Part shown: one piece after another, positions 43,601-54,504 of the stretch
Layout: each line of letters opens with the position of its first letter
Numbering within the stretch: position 1 is the stretch's first letter
NCBI GenBank assembly: GCA_003550325.1
Contig: QKWP01000814.1
Coordinates: 25,859 to 89,858 of the forward strand
Length of the DNA stretch: 64,000 nt
From: Gigaspora rosea
Lineage: Eukaryota > Glomeromycota > Glomeromycetes > Diversisporales > Gigasporaceae
Direction: 5' to 3'
The notes under the pieces: model-generated
The model's database searches: none
Told to the model about the DNA's origin: nothing
What the model saw: the letters and a program-made list of their open reading frames with translations, nothing else
Program-made: the position numbers and the translations under genes

Positions 43601-46029
43601 GTCTTCCGTATCTTGGCTACACCACATTTCTCCACCAACTTTTGATTCTATGCAAGTATCAACACCAGTTCTTGCATATATGGATGATACTCTATGGATT
43701 GCAGAATCTCAATTGCATTTAGAGCAAATTCTGCATACAGCCTCTTCATTTTACCAAATGGCTAATATTAAAGTTAACCCACAAAAATCTATACTTGTAT
43801 CCAATTCTATACATACACCTTCTATTTCCTTCATGCACCAAAATATTCAATGCCAAACTCCCAAAACACCTTTTAAGTTTCTTGGGTGTTGGTTCTCTAC
43901 CTCACTCAAATCTACAATACAATCCAAATTAATTACTCAGGAAGCTACTGAACTTATCAACACACTTGATACCAAACAAGTTACAGATAAACAAGCATGC
44001 TATATTATCAACAATGTCATTATACCTATCCTTGAATATCATATACACAATACTATTCTTATCTATTCAATATGCAATAAAATCCTCTCCCAATATCTTA
44101 CTGTTGCTAAGCATAAATCAAAACTAGCAAGAAACACATCCAATAGTACTATGCTAAACCACAATATCTATAGAATCAAAAATATCTGGGATATACAATT
44201 GCAATACCATCTATCTGCTTTTTTGCTTCGGCTTAATGATCCATACCTTTTGGCAATAGTACACATATTCGACTACAACAGCTACAAAACAATTTATGGT
44301 TTACTACTAATATACTATAACATCCTAATCCTCTTATTGATGGTCCTAACAAACATTCTACTACTTTCAAAATAATTTTATTACTTAAGCACCTTGAATT
44401 TTCTATTGCAGCACACTCTGAAATCCTATGACCCTTTACTATCAACTTATCCTATACCCACTCGAATCCTTACTATACAACCACCCCCAATATATAATCT
44501 TTAAACGTCAACTACATTCTAAATATATCATGTTCTTAGAACAACTTACTTCCTATGATAATGCAACACTTTTAGCTTGGTCACATATCTCTCCTAGAAT
44601 TCTTAATCTTATATCAGAAAAAAAACCAACCTGGTTTTGTACTCTTGAAAATAAAATCCTATCTAATACTTCCACTCGCCAAATTAATACTTCCCTCCAT
44701 CTCTCTAATACTAATTCACTCTTATTTCAAACTGGTCACTTCAACCCCAAATCTAAACCATGGCTAATAACCTACTGAGATCAAGAGATTATAATTGGAA
44801 AAGCTTAGCGTTTTAATCACTCTACAAATACAATCTCTATAACACACTGGAAAATACATGCTGATCTTAGCCTTACATCCTTATATCCTACACCAAATGC
44901 ACACTGTACTTCCTGCTCAGGATGTACTCTAAACTCAAACAGAATTCAAAACACTTGCACTCTAGATATATCAGCTACATTATCTACTAAATTTCTTGGT
45001 AGAAAAATCTATACCCAATCTATAAACAAACTCCAACTCAATGCTAACTACTTAGATCTACTATACTCTATTGCCTCTCATCATTTTATTAATATTCCAC
45101 CTCTCCCCCAAATTACAATATATAGCAACCCTATTTTAGACATCTTCCTAAAATCCTCAGCCACTTCAAAACTTCAAACTATAGCACAATCTAATGCTAT
45201 ACTCTCAAACTTTTCCTTCTATACTGATGGCTCAGTTGTTAACATTTCTGATCCAAGATGCACTATGGGAATCGCATGGATCCAGGTTTTTGATAACCAG
45301 ATCTCTTATACCTTTTCTGCACAAATTCAAAATTGGCCATCATCATACAAAGACTCTAACCTCACAAACACAAAACCACAACAAACTATATTCTTACAAC
45401 TACTGGCCTATTTGGCACACTCTTCTTAATCTCATTACATCACACCCTATAAACATCATATTCCATAAAGTACAAGCACATAATTTGATATATACAACAA
45501 CAAAGCTGATGAACTTGCAAAAAATCACTATCTTTCTCCTATTTTAGAATTTCAACCCCACAATATATACAACCCTTCCATTTGCCTTACCTACAAAAAA
45601 TACAACATAGAACAACCTACACGTCGTGCTATCAAAAATATTTGCAATGCACATACAATTGCTATGTGGTCCTCTCAACATAGAATTCAACAAATCATTC
45701 CTATAGCCCAACAAATAGATTGGAATGCAACTTGGCTATACCTCAACCACAATCATAAACGCACCTACAACTATACTAATTTCCAGCTCAGCTCTCAAAA
45801 ATTCTTTCGCATTAAATGCATGTTACACATGCTTCCTACCCTTTCACATTTCCTTTCTATTAATTCTGCAAATATACATCCTACTTGCATTACATGCAAC
45901 CAAACTAATCACGGATTTCATTGGCTATTTTGCCCAAACTCAACCAGTATCTCAAATATTATCCAAAACATAATTACACAATACTCCTTTTCAGATCTAC
46001 CAGACTTATTCCTCAATAAATTACAATAG
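40635..46029 (+). pseudogene. LINE ORF2: endonuclease, reverse transcriptase, RNase H (broken)
   Basis: Domains in order: a Ser-rich N-terminal segment; APE-like endonuclease with HNVQG (near 41395), ITETK, GDFN (near 41805), SRINYIW where SRIDYIW is usual, and THSDH; reverse transcriptase from about 42940 with DMSKAYDTV, a GIDQGETITP block and the active site AYMDD (near 43674); an RNase H core with YTDGS (near 45222) and NKADELAK; and a C-terminal C-x2-C...H...C motif near 45893. Breaks include TAG at 40779, a frameshift near 41260, another near 41770, TAA at 42018, TGAs at 42318, 42810 and 44427, a TGA at 44776 and further frameshifts in the RNase H region. Confidence 0.9.
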
Positions 46030-46694
46030 CTATGCAACAATCTTTTAACTCACTATTGCCTTTCACCTACACAATCTACACCATTCAATACTACAACTTT
46101 TTACACTACAATCCAGGGTTATATTCCAAAATCACTTATCAATATTATATCCCAATATACTTCTTATAAAAATGCAGCTAATATTACTATTAAGCTTCTT
46201 CTACTACTTTCACAAAGGATTCACGAACAATTATGGAAACCATACTGCACAAACTAGCACATTGGAAATCTATACAAGCTCTACCCCAACCCAATACTAT
46301 ATCTACCAAATCTTTATATATAACAGAACTCAATATACTTATAGCTGCATCTGTGGCTTACCAGACCAACAACATGAAAACAACAATAGCACATGCCCAC
46401 CTTTGGGCTTAGCACTTAGAAAAATAGAAATCTGGTCACACAACTGGATTAAATATAGTTCTCCAACTAACTCTATTCTCCATATTCAAATCTAGGTGAG
46501 TTTTAACCACTCTAGTAGGTTTAGGTTGCAGATAAATTAGATAGAAATTAAATAACTTTATCTATAGTCTAAGTCTTAATTCTTGTATAATTAATAATTG
46601 TAATCTGAGAAACACTATGAGGAATCTTACACATTTTATTAATAAAGATAAAGGCAAAACCTTACCTTAACCCCAAAAAAAAAAAAAAAAAAAA

Positions 46695-47536
46695 TTAAAA
46701 AGCAATATTTTATTTCATTTAATTCTGTAATTCCATAATTACAATAATTTCTCATAAAGAATCGCGTTGTCTACGTGTAGGACAAGGATTGGCGTTGACT
46801 GTTTGGAAAAAATTCTAGAAAATTCTTGCAGGGCTAACTCTACTCCAAAGATATATTAGTATATATAATATGGACTAAATTTAGAGTAGAGCTAAATTGA
46901 AGAGTATTATATAATTTTTGTATAGTTTCATTCTTTTCGTCAATGATTGTTTTCTTTCTTTGTTTTCTTTATCTTTTCTCTTTTATATTTTGTTCTTGTT
47001 TTTTGGTATTCGTTTAGGTTTTATAGTATCACCCCCTTTTTTTTTATGCCCTTTATTTCTTTAAATTTTTGTTGTTCTTGAGGGTACAGGTCTATTAGCT
47101 CTTTATCCTAGAAGCTAGGTAAAGAAGATTAAGGAAAGGGTCAATTTTGACAAAGCTAGCAAGAGCTATCGGTGATGATTTGGATTCTTCTATGCGATAA
47201 ATCGGAGAAAATCTTGACTGCGGCAAATCGCATTTAGGTACTTTGGTAAGGTGAGTAACAAAAATCAGGTGATTTTTTAGAGGGGGAAGGGGGTAAAAAA
47301 AAGTTGAAATTATATATAAGAACCTGACTATTTATATATTGAGAAAGAGGGAGGGGGGTAGGCCTCTGATAAAAAATAATCAGGTGATTAATGACACTGC
47401 TCTAACCGGATGAGTCTTTATTGTGAAAAGAGGGTTCAGTAGTTTAGGCAATGCTTAATAACCCAGAATGTATATTCGTTTCCTAATAATAAAGGCAGGA
47501 TTGATAGTGTTTAAAAAAAAAAAAAAAAAAAAAAAA
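46695..47536 (+). repeat. Tandem duplication, copy 1 (poly(A) retroposon plus flank)
   Basis: The 842-bp unit is repeated immediately downstream. The unit contains 42 bp of LINE-flanking DNA, the left target duplication taattacaataatttc (46736-46751), a 785-bp retroposon with a T-rich middle, a family-H segment (about 47255-47405) and a poly(A) tail. The only difference I saw by eye is a G/T at about 46858 versus 47700. Confidence 0.9.
46752..47536 (+). mobile_element. Poly(A)-tailed retroposon, family R
   Basis: It is bounded by taattacaataatttc at 46736-46751 and again at 48376-48391 beyond the second copy, and it ends in a long A-run. No ORF and no evident A or B box are present, so it may derive from an RNA polymerase II transcript or the 3' end of another LINE. 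Diverged relatives lie at 8440-8760 and 25620-25800. Confidence 0.7.
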
Positions 47537-48374
47537 TTAAAAAGCAATATTTTATTTCATTTAATTCTGTAATTCCATAATTACAATAATTTCTCATAAA
47601 GAATCGCGTTGTCTACGTGTAGGACAAGGATTGGCGTTGACTGTTTGGAAAAAATTCTAGAAAATTCTTGCAGGGCTAACTCTACTCCAAAGATATATTA
47701 TTATATATAATATGGACTAAATTTAGAGTAGAGCTAAATTGAAGAGTATTATATAATTTTTGTATAGTTTCATTCTTTTCGTCAATGATTGTTTTCTTTC
47801 TTTGTTTTCTTTATCTTTTCTCTTTTATATTTTGTTCTTGTTTTTTGGTATTCGTTTAGGTTTTATAGTATCACCCCCTTTTTTTTTATGCCCTTTATTT
47901 CTTTAAATTTTTGTTGTTCTTGAGGGTACAGGTCTATTAGCTCTTTATCCTAGAAGCTAGGTAAAGAAGATTAAGGAAAGGGTCAATTTTGACAAAGCTA
48001 GCAAGAGCTATCGGTGATGATTTGGATTCTTCTATGCGATAAATCGGAGAAAATCTTGACTGCGGCAAATCGCATTTAGGTACTTTGGTAAGGTGAGTAA
48101 CAAAAATCAGGTGATTTTTTAGAGGGGGAAGGGGGTAAAAAAAAGTTGAAATTATATATAAGAACCTGACTATTTATATATTGAGAAAGAGGGAGGGGGG
48201 TAGGCCTCTGATAAAAAATAATCAGGTGATTAATGACACTGCTCTAACCGGATGAGTCTTTATTGTGAAAAGAGGGTTCAGTAGTTTAGGCAATGCTTAA
48301 TAACCCAGAATGTATATTCGTTTCCTAATAATAAAGGCAGGATTGATAGTGTTTAAAAAAAAAAAAAAAAAAAA
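47537..48374 (+). repeat. Tandem duplication, copy 2
   Basis: Second copy of the unit, ending in an A-run followed by the right-hand target duplication. The junction between copies lies in the poly(A) of copy 1 and the attaaaaagcaatatt sequence that also marks the LINE 3' flank. Confidence 0.9.
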
Positions 48375-48501
48375 GTAATTACAATAATTTCCATGCATGA
48401 GTTTTAATTAATAGATGTTGGTGAAATTTATGTGATTACATAATGATCTTCCGTATAAACAAACCTGAGATGCGTCATAGAACACCAACTTAAAGAATTT
48501 C

Positions 48502-48614
48502 ACTGTTAGTGTTAGGGTTAGGGTTTGGGTGTGACCAGATTTTAATTACCCTAGTGGAATTTAGGTGTACTATATATAAAATCAATAAAAAAACCCTAAC
48601 CCTAACACCAACAG
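48502..48614. mobile_element. 113-bp hairpin with telomere-like arms
   Basis: The left arm actgttagtgttagggttag is inverted at the right as ctaaccctaacaccaacagt (one mismatch). Each arm includes two TTAGGG-type units. The loop is about 65 bp with no ORF. It may be a small MITE. The telomere-like words are too short to be an internal telomere. Confidence 0.65.
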
Positions 48615-49845
48615 TAAACCTCAATCGAAATGGACAATGGCAGTACAATGGCTATACCAAAACTTCAAGAGAATATTATATACAACTTAGATTAATAATA
48701 TTCATACGAAACTTTGCATATAAAAAACCAAAAGCAAAACAAGGACAACATTGAGATAATAGGTAATTCTATTACGATTTGATAATTTAAATCTAAAATT
48801 GCACATATATACAGTATATCTAATATAGATTTTACCAATACATGTATACTATAAAAGAAGATAATACAGAAAAAGGTAAGTACAAAAATTAATAAATATA
48901 TATACAGTATATTATCTTTTTATTAAGCAATATATTGAAATAAATATATAACAAAGCACTTGCATGATTATAGAACTTGTCAACTATTTTTGAGACAAAG
49001 GATGGGCATTATATGAGAATGCAGTAATCAATGTAAAAGAAAATAAATGATAGATACATTAAAAAAAATGCTTGAACAAATGTTTTTCTAGGAAATGTTC
49101 ATGCAAAGAACAGAATAATAGCTAAAAAAAATACACAATAAATTGATGGAATTTGCAAAAAATGGTGAATTAGATTAGAATAAAGTGCCAAAAATCTCAA
49201 CAATTCAAAAATAAATAGTATGGTATAATAAAGCATTTTTGGTACAGGCAACAAAAATTGCACTAGAATCTAATATAGGTGAAAGCATCTCAACAGGTAG
49301 CATATTAAAATAAAATGGACAGGTAAAGAAAATAGTTTTTTTTTTACTTATTGAATTCAATTTAATATTTTTAAATAAAACTTGTTAGCAAAAGATTATT
49401 GCAAGCTAAAACATTTCTAGTATATTATTTAGATTCTAGAGTATTAAAATAAAGTGATTTATCTTTATATAGTTGGTTATATAATTATATTATCTTTGAA
49501 CACAAAAAAATTATTGGGTTTTATTTAATATAATAACTGTGCTATATTTTATTAGAGAATAATTACTATTGTATAATATCATATCAATTATAGTCCAGTG
49601 CAAAAAGATTTGTACTTCAAATAGCTCTGATTTAAATTTTTTTTGTGCAAATTAACTTTTAATTTTTTTAATTTAATATAATCATTAGATTATCAGATTA
49701 ATAAAAATAGAATTATTTTGATTATTTCATTAATAAAATAAAAAAATTTTATTAATAATAGTTTTTTTTTTAATAATATTTACTATATAATTTACTATAG
49801 TATTTTATATATATACGTATATAGTAAAAAAATCAAATTAAGAAT
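48615..49845. other. AT-rich interval with a decayed coding remnant
   Basis: Between about 49070 and 49325 a plus-strand frame translates with several stops to mixed residues (for example KLMEFAKNGELD and KVPKISTIQK). This looks like a decayed protein, probably from a mobile element. I do not recognise the family. The rest is AT-rich; part of the frame at 48509-48754 runs through the hairpin. Confidence 0.35.
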
Positions 49846-50218
49846 ATGGTGACTTAGAGAAGTTGGTAAGTTGTCACCCAAATAGCAGATCTAGAGTTCA
49901 AATTCTACTGGTGGCATTTTAAAAAAAGACCTGTATTTTGATAACTGCTTTTCATTGATCGGTTGGGTATATTACCTATAATCTTGGTACATTATCTTAA
50001 ATAGAAAATTTTTGGCATAGTTGTGCCTCATTATACAGACAAATTCAAGGAACTGGAGAAAGAACCACATTTGGCAAGTTCCGAGTAAGGATCTTTAATG
50101 GTGCTACCAAAACTAGAGTATCAAACGGAGAACTAGATGACTATAGCCTCAGGAACAAGGTCCGCCAACCTGGATGCCAAAGTTGCACCAAAAGAAAAGG
50201 ACCTATACTATAGAAGTA
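49846..50218 (+). mobile_element. SINE copy, 5' part, interrupted by mariner
   Basis: It has the same tRNA-like head (cttagagaagttggt; gttcaaattct as a degraded B-box) and the same body blocks as the SINE at 31973. It stops at the word ctatactatagaagta where the mariner-like element starts. After the mariner-like element the sequence is not SINE 3' body but a repeat shared with 8960-9065. Confidence 0.75.
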
Positions 50219-51860
50219 CAGTGGCCTACCATATTATTGTGGACACTTTTTAAAAATTTATAAGTTGGGTTCGGGTAAGTAAACATAGTGCAAAATTGAT
50301 ATTACAGTTTAAGCAGTTCTTAAGGCGCAACATACTAAAATTTTACATGATTTCATTAGGTCATGCAGAAGTTATACAGGAAATTGATGAACTTCCATTT
50401 TTGGATTTGACCGAAAATCGATTTTTGGATTTTTCCAAATTTTTTTGCTTTTACTAAAAAATTCACTGAAGATCATACTTGTTTTGGATTAACTTAAAAT
50501 TTCACTCATATGTAGTATGACATCGTGCCAATATTATGCTATATAAAAAAGGCTAGGTTTATATGACAGATCGGTATAAAAAATATGTATTCTTTTTTTT
50601 TCTCACAAAACAATAGGTAGTCGTAAAGACTTAACAGAAGACCAAAGAGGCGCAATAATTTATGGCCACCAACGAGATGATTTGGTTCGTACTATCGCAG
50701 TAGCTGTCGGGTGCAGCAAATCTGTTGTACAAAATATTATTCAAGAGTACCGTCAAGTAAGAGCAGAGACAAAAAAAAAAAAAAAACCTGGACATCCTAG
50801 GCTTCTTTTACTTACTGACCATGAAAAATCTAAAAAACTTAGTAACTGCTGGCAATCAATGTTTTAATCTTACCCAAATTACTAACCTTTTTAATCACCA
50901 AAATAAGCAAAAAAAATTTCTAGAAGTACCATGCGTCGTGCTTTGCATGGTGAAAAATTGAAATCATGTGTTGCCACTTAGAAACCATTGATTTCTGAAA
51001 AAAATAGACAAAAAAGGCTTGACTGGGCTCATGCACATAAAAATTGAACTATCTGGCACTTCAAACGTGTATTGTGGTTAAACGAAACCATGTGTCATCT
51101 CTTTCAGGGCTTTCATGGTCTTGTTTGGCGTGAGTCTCATGAAAAATGTGATTTGGATTGCTTAAGTGGAACCGTAGGTCGTAGCAAAGGTCGCATGTAT
51201 TGGGGCTAATTCTTCTGGTATGGGCTTGGCCTATTGTTGCACTTAAATCCTCAGTTACTGGTGATTCTTACGTTAAAATCCTCTATGGGTATGTTCTTCC
51301 CAGCTTAAAAACATTGGCATCAAATAATGATTGTGGTCGTCCCATCTTTCAGCAAGACAAAGGATGGATTGGCCCCCTTAGAGCCCTGATCTTAACTCAA
51401 TAGAAAACATATGGTCCATAGTTAAAGGTCTCTGCGCCGCAAGCCAAATCCGGTAATCTGAAAGAGCTAGATGCTTTTGTCAAAAAAACATGGATTGATG
51501 TACTACCTGAGTACTACTATAGGCTTATTACAAGCATGCCCGATCGGGTTGTTGCTTGTATTAATGCAGGAAGGGGACCTATAAAACATTAAACCATAAT
51601 TAGTTTTTTGTTTTTGTAAAAAAAAAAAATTTAAATAAAAAAAGAAAAATTCGAATTTTGATTTTCGGTCAAATGAAAAAACTATGTTTATAGTTTTTTT
51701 TGCATAACTTCCATGCAACCTAATAAAATTATACAAAAATTTAATATATTATATTTTGAGATCTGCTTAGCACGTGATATAAATTTCATGCTATGTTCAC
51801 TTACCCAAACCCGATTTATAAATTTTTAAAAAGTGTCCACAATAATATAGTAGGCCACTG
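50219..51860 (+). mobile_element. Tc1/mariner-like element, 1,642 bp
   Basis: The ends are long inverted repeats: cagtggcctaccatattatt and its complement, extending to about 55 bp with acttttaaaaatttataa. TA flanks both sides (50217-50218 and 51861-51862). It carries one transposase gene in plus orientation, now broken. Confidence 0.9.
50611..51591 (+). pseudogene. Tc1/mariner transposase (broken)
   Basis: An N-terminal helix-turn-helix (VRTIAVAVGCSKSVVQNIIQ) is followed by a second basic helix-turn-helix region with KKKKKPGHPRLL. The catalytic region begins with LWLNET, where the family has a D at the N position. The second motif is FQQDK, directly fused to sequence near SPDLNSIENIW, implying a deletion of about 30 residues. 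Several frame changes and stops occur after 50870. No functional enzyme is encoded. Confidence 0.85.
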
Positions 51861-51862
51861 TA

Positions 51863-51960
51863 TTATATTAATCAATCATAATTAGAAAAAATGATCACAC
51901 CATACATGGGTAGAGGTGGCTGCTAAGTAAAAAAAATTACATAATAAATAGCATGACCCT
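51863..51960 (+). repeat. Dispersed repeat shared with 8960-9065
   Basis: Colinear with 8960-9065 through words such as aaaaaatgatcacaccata.atgg and ggtggctgctaagtaaaaaa. In both places it neighbours SINE sequence. Confidence 0.5.
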
Positions 51961-52017
51961 AAACTCTTATTTTTTAGCTAAAATAAAAATTTGAGTTATA
52001 TAGACAGACCTCCTTAA

Positions 52018-52158
52018 GGATAGAGTATCTTTTTTGGCTTGTGAAATGTATAAATTTGCAGATCCCCTGTCTCTGATTGGCCAAACTAGTGGTTTGGCCA
52101 ATCAGGAGCAGGGGATCTGCAAATTTATGCATTACACAAGCCAAAAAATACCCTACCC
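52018..52158. mobile_element. 141-bp near-perfect hairpin flanked by TTAA
   Basis: The whole unit folds back on itself with arms of about 65 bp around the centre at actagtggt (near 52090). TTAA flanks both sides (52014-52017 and 52159-52162), the piggyBac-type target duplication. The ends gg(a/g)tag(a/g)gtat resemble the element at 55516. The minus-strand frame at 51974-52168 is incidental. Confidence 0.8.
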
Positions 52159-52162
52159 TTAA

Positions 52163-52738
52163 GTGCATACTATTAGGACCAAGTATGAGTGTGTATCTAT
52201 AGAGAGTATATATTTATAGAGAATATATAAAAAAAATGTATAGCCAATCAAAAGAAAGAACTACTATACATGGTTGATAATACATATGTTCAGAAATACC
52301 AAAACTAGATAATATTTGTATTATATAGTTTTGTTGTTGAAATAAAATAATCATATGATATTGTGAACAAAGTTTACAAAAAAAATCGTAAATCAATATT
52401 TTAATCATATATTCATTAAGAACGAACCCAAATTTTTTAAAATTAGTTAATTCAGTATTTTAATTGGTTAAATTTTATACAGATTACATGTAAGTATTTA
52501 TAGATCTGCATATATAAGTCTGGGACTACAAAATCTATGCACATAACAGGGTATGGAGGGTATGTATTTATCATTAAGTTCCAAGCTTGGGACCAGGCTA
52601 AGGTGTGTACTTAAAAAGAGTGTGTACTTAAAAAGAGTGTGTACTTAGAGAGAGTGCACTTAAGAAGATCTGACTGTAATTAGTTATTATCTTGTAAAAT
52701 CTATAATTTAATTTTAATATGAAAATTATTTTGATTCA
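52163..52738. repeat. Gene-free interval with short tandem repeats
   Basis: Positions 52596-52655 hold three copies of a gtgtacttaaaaagagt unit followed by a variant. The remainder is AT-rich. The minus-strand frame at 52214-52408 is low-complexity and not a convincing gene. Confidence 0.5.
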
Positions 52739-53010
52739 CAGACTATGAAATTTACACCCTGTTTTAAAAAAGTTTCTATTTAAGTTAGGGTTAGGGTTAT
52801 AATAAATAACATACTTTGTTATAGTAAAATTTAGTATAGAATTTTTTTTTTTATAAAAAAAAGTAGTTTTATAAGCTAGATTTTGTATTATAAGTAATTT
52901 TTTAATTTTTTTATAAAAAACTTTGTTTTTGTTATATAAAAAAAATTTGCAGATTGTACTAATTCTGCAATTTTGATTGGCAAATACAAGGCTGTGAATT
53001 TCATAGCCTA
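52739..53010. mobile_element. 272-bp MITE-like inverted repeat
   Basis: The left end gactatgaaatttacaccct is inverted at the right as aaggctgtgaatttcatagc. The word gttagggttagggtt lies near 52785, another short telomere-like run. The minus-strand frame at 52736-53023 is low-complexity. Confidence 0.6.
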
Positions 53011-53055
53011 TTAAGATTAGCAATATTCTTTTAATATTATTAAAAAGATTTAATT

Positions 53056-53762
53056 TTTTTTTTTTAACCCTAGTTCACTATGCTAGGGGCACAGTTTGGT
53101 GCTCATTTATTAAGATCAATTTTATTATTACATGTTCGATAATCTATTTTTCTAATTTAACCGAACTATCTAAGAATCGTCCATACATCCCTAATCTGTA
53201 CTCAGGTCTACCAGACCCTTTCCTTTTCTTAACATATACATCCAGCGTCCCGACTTCCAAACCCATTCAGTCCTTTTAGAAATTTTCGTCCCGGAGAAAA
53301 TACAGGACTACTCTACTTTCTGTTAGGCTTATTAAGGCGGACTTCAGTCCCTTGCTTCGGTCATCCTTCTGCTTCGGATTAAGACAGGTCTTCCTAGGTC
53401 CAGATCCTGCAGCTCTTTTCTTTATTAAGGTCATATGACGTACTTCATAGATGTTCACAACCGGTTTTACAACCAGCTGACCTTATTTAACCGGAGGGTT
53501 TCACCGGAACTTTGCCTTCAACCGGAATTCCACCAGAAGTATCCAAATTCAACCGGAATTTTACTGGAAGTATCCAAATCCAGAAATCACATACACACTA
53601 TGTGGCTGTATCGCCAATTGTGGTCCTTGCATCCTAGTCCAAACTGTCCGTCTCGTGATCTTGTATAGAATTATATTCCTGGTGGGGCTTGAACTGGCGA
53701 CCTTGCGACTGGAGTGACTTAGTGACCCGGGAGCGCAACCACTATGCTATTGGCCCACAGGG
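53056..53762 (-). mobile_element. tRNA-derived SINE, second family
   Basis: Read on the minus strand, the head at about 53755-53665 has a clean A-box (tagcatagtggttgcg) and a B-box (cagttcaagcccc), followed by about 600 bp of body and a poly(A) end (T-run on the plus strand at 53056-53067). The flanking sequences ttaaaaagatttaattt (left) and ataaaaagattaaattt (right) look like a target duplication of about 12 bp. The body differs from the other SINE family. The short frames inside (53276-53458, 53435-53668) are not recognised. Confidence 0.75.
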
Positions 53763-53966
53763 ATAAAAAGATTAAATTTCAAATTTAACCAATTCTAAAA
53801 TTTTATTATGAAAATTTTTTAAAATTTTGCATAATTATATATTTTTGTATTAAGATTATAGGAGTATTATAGGTGTAAAAATTAAATTATAAAAAGGTTG
53901 TTAAAGAGTAAAGACAAAATTTATATTTACAAATTTTTTTTTAAAATTTATGAGATTTTTACATAT
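53763..53966. other. Gene-free AT-rich spacer
   Basis: AT-rich with T runs. Nothing recognisable. Confidence 0.45.
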
Positions 53967-54501
53967 CAGTGGATCGGCATAGTTGGGTAAATCGACCAAT
54001 CATGATCGAGGATTATCAAAAAAATTTTGCTCGAAAATTTATTATAGAGCAAATTTTCACAAAAACGGCCTTTTTAACCANAATTTATTATAGAGCAAAT
54101 TTTCACAAAAACGGCCTTTTTAACCAGCTTTGCATTTATAATTAAGTACGTAGAACATTATGAAATTCATGTATTTAATTATAAGCCAAAAATAGATTAA
54201 AAAGACCATTTTTTTGAAAAATAGCATCAAAATTTACACTTGATAGTTACCAACCCATCTTACAATGCCCAACCCATCCTAAAACACCCGAGTATTTTAA
54301 CAAATGGTAAAAGTACTTTTTTCTACAGCTTAGCATAGCTCTTTTATTGGATTTTTTTGGTTTTTTAACTTGTCTAGACGTCAAAAAAGCCCTTTCGTTA
54401 GTTGTAACAAGTGCTTCATTTGTTAGTTTTTTAACGTCACTTAGGAGCAAATTTTTGTAATAGTTTATTGAAAAAAGGCCCAATTATGCCGATCCGCTAA
54501 T
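53967..54501. mobile_element. Inverted-repeat element containing an assembly seam
   Basis: The ends are inverted: cagtggatcggcatagttgg and, inverted, tagcggatcggcataattgg. They are flanked by atat. The minus-strand frame at 54247-54483 has no recognised domain. A single N with duplicated flanks lies inside (54081), so the true length is about 46 bp shorter if the seam is an artefact. Confidence 0.6.
54081..54081. other. Single N between exact 45-bp direct repeats
   Basis: The 45 bases at 54036-54080 are identical to 54082-54126. A single N at the joint suggests two contig ends that overlap but were not merged. Confidence 0.85.
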
Positions 54502-54504
54502 ATG

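Larger units (their letters stand above)
39400..46693 (+). mobile_element. LINE (non-LTR retrotransposon), 7.3 kb
   Basis: A 16-bp duplication attaaaaagcaatatt flanks the element (39384-39399 and 46694-46709), and it ends in an A-run (46675-46693). It holds ORF1, then ORF2 with APE endonuclease, RT, RNase H and a C-terminal Cys/His motif, the layout of I/Tad-like LINEs. The ORF1 frame is already open at the first base with no initiation codon, so the copy is probably 5' truncated within ORF1. In-frame stops and frameshifts mean this copy is inactive. A second, shorter copy flanks the gypsy element. Confidence 0.92.

Noticed and set aside
48509-48754. 81-codon protein gene
   Set aside because: The frame starts inside the telomere-like hairpin and shows no domain.
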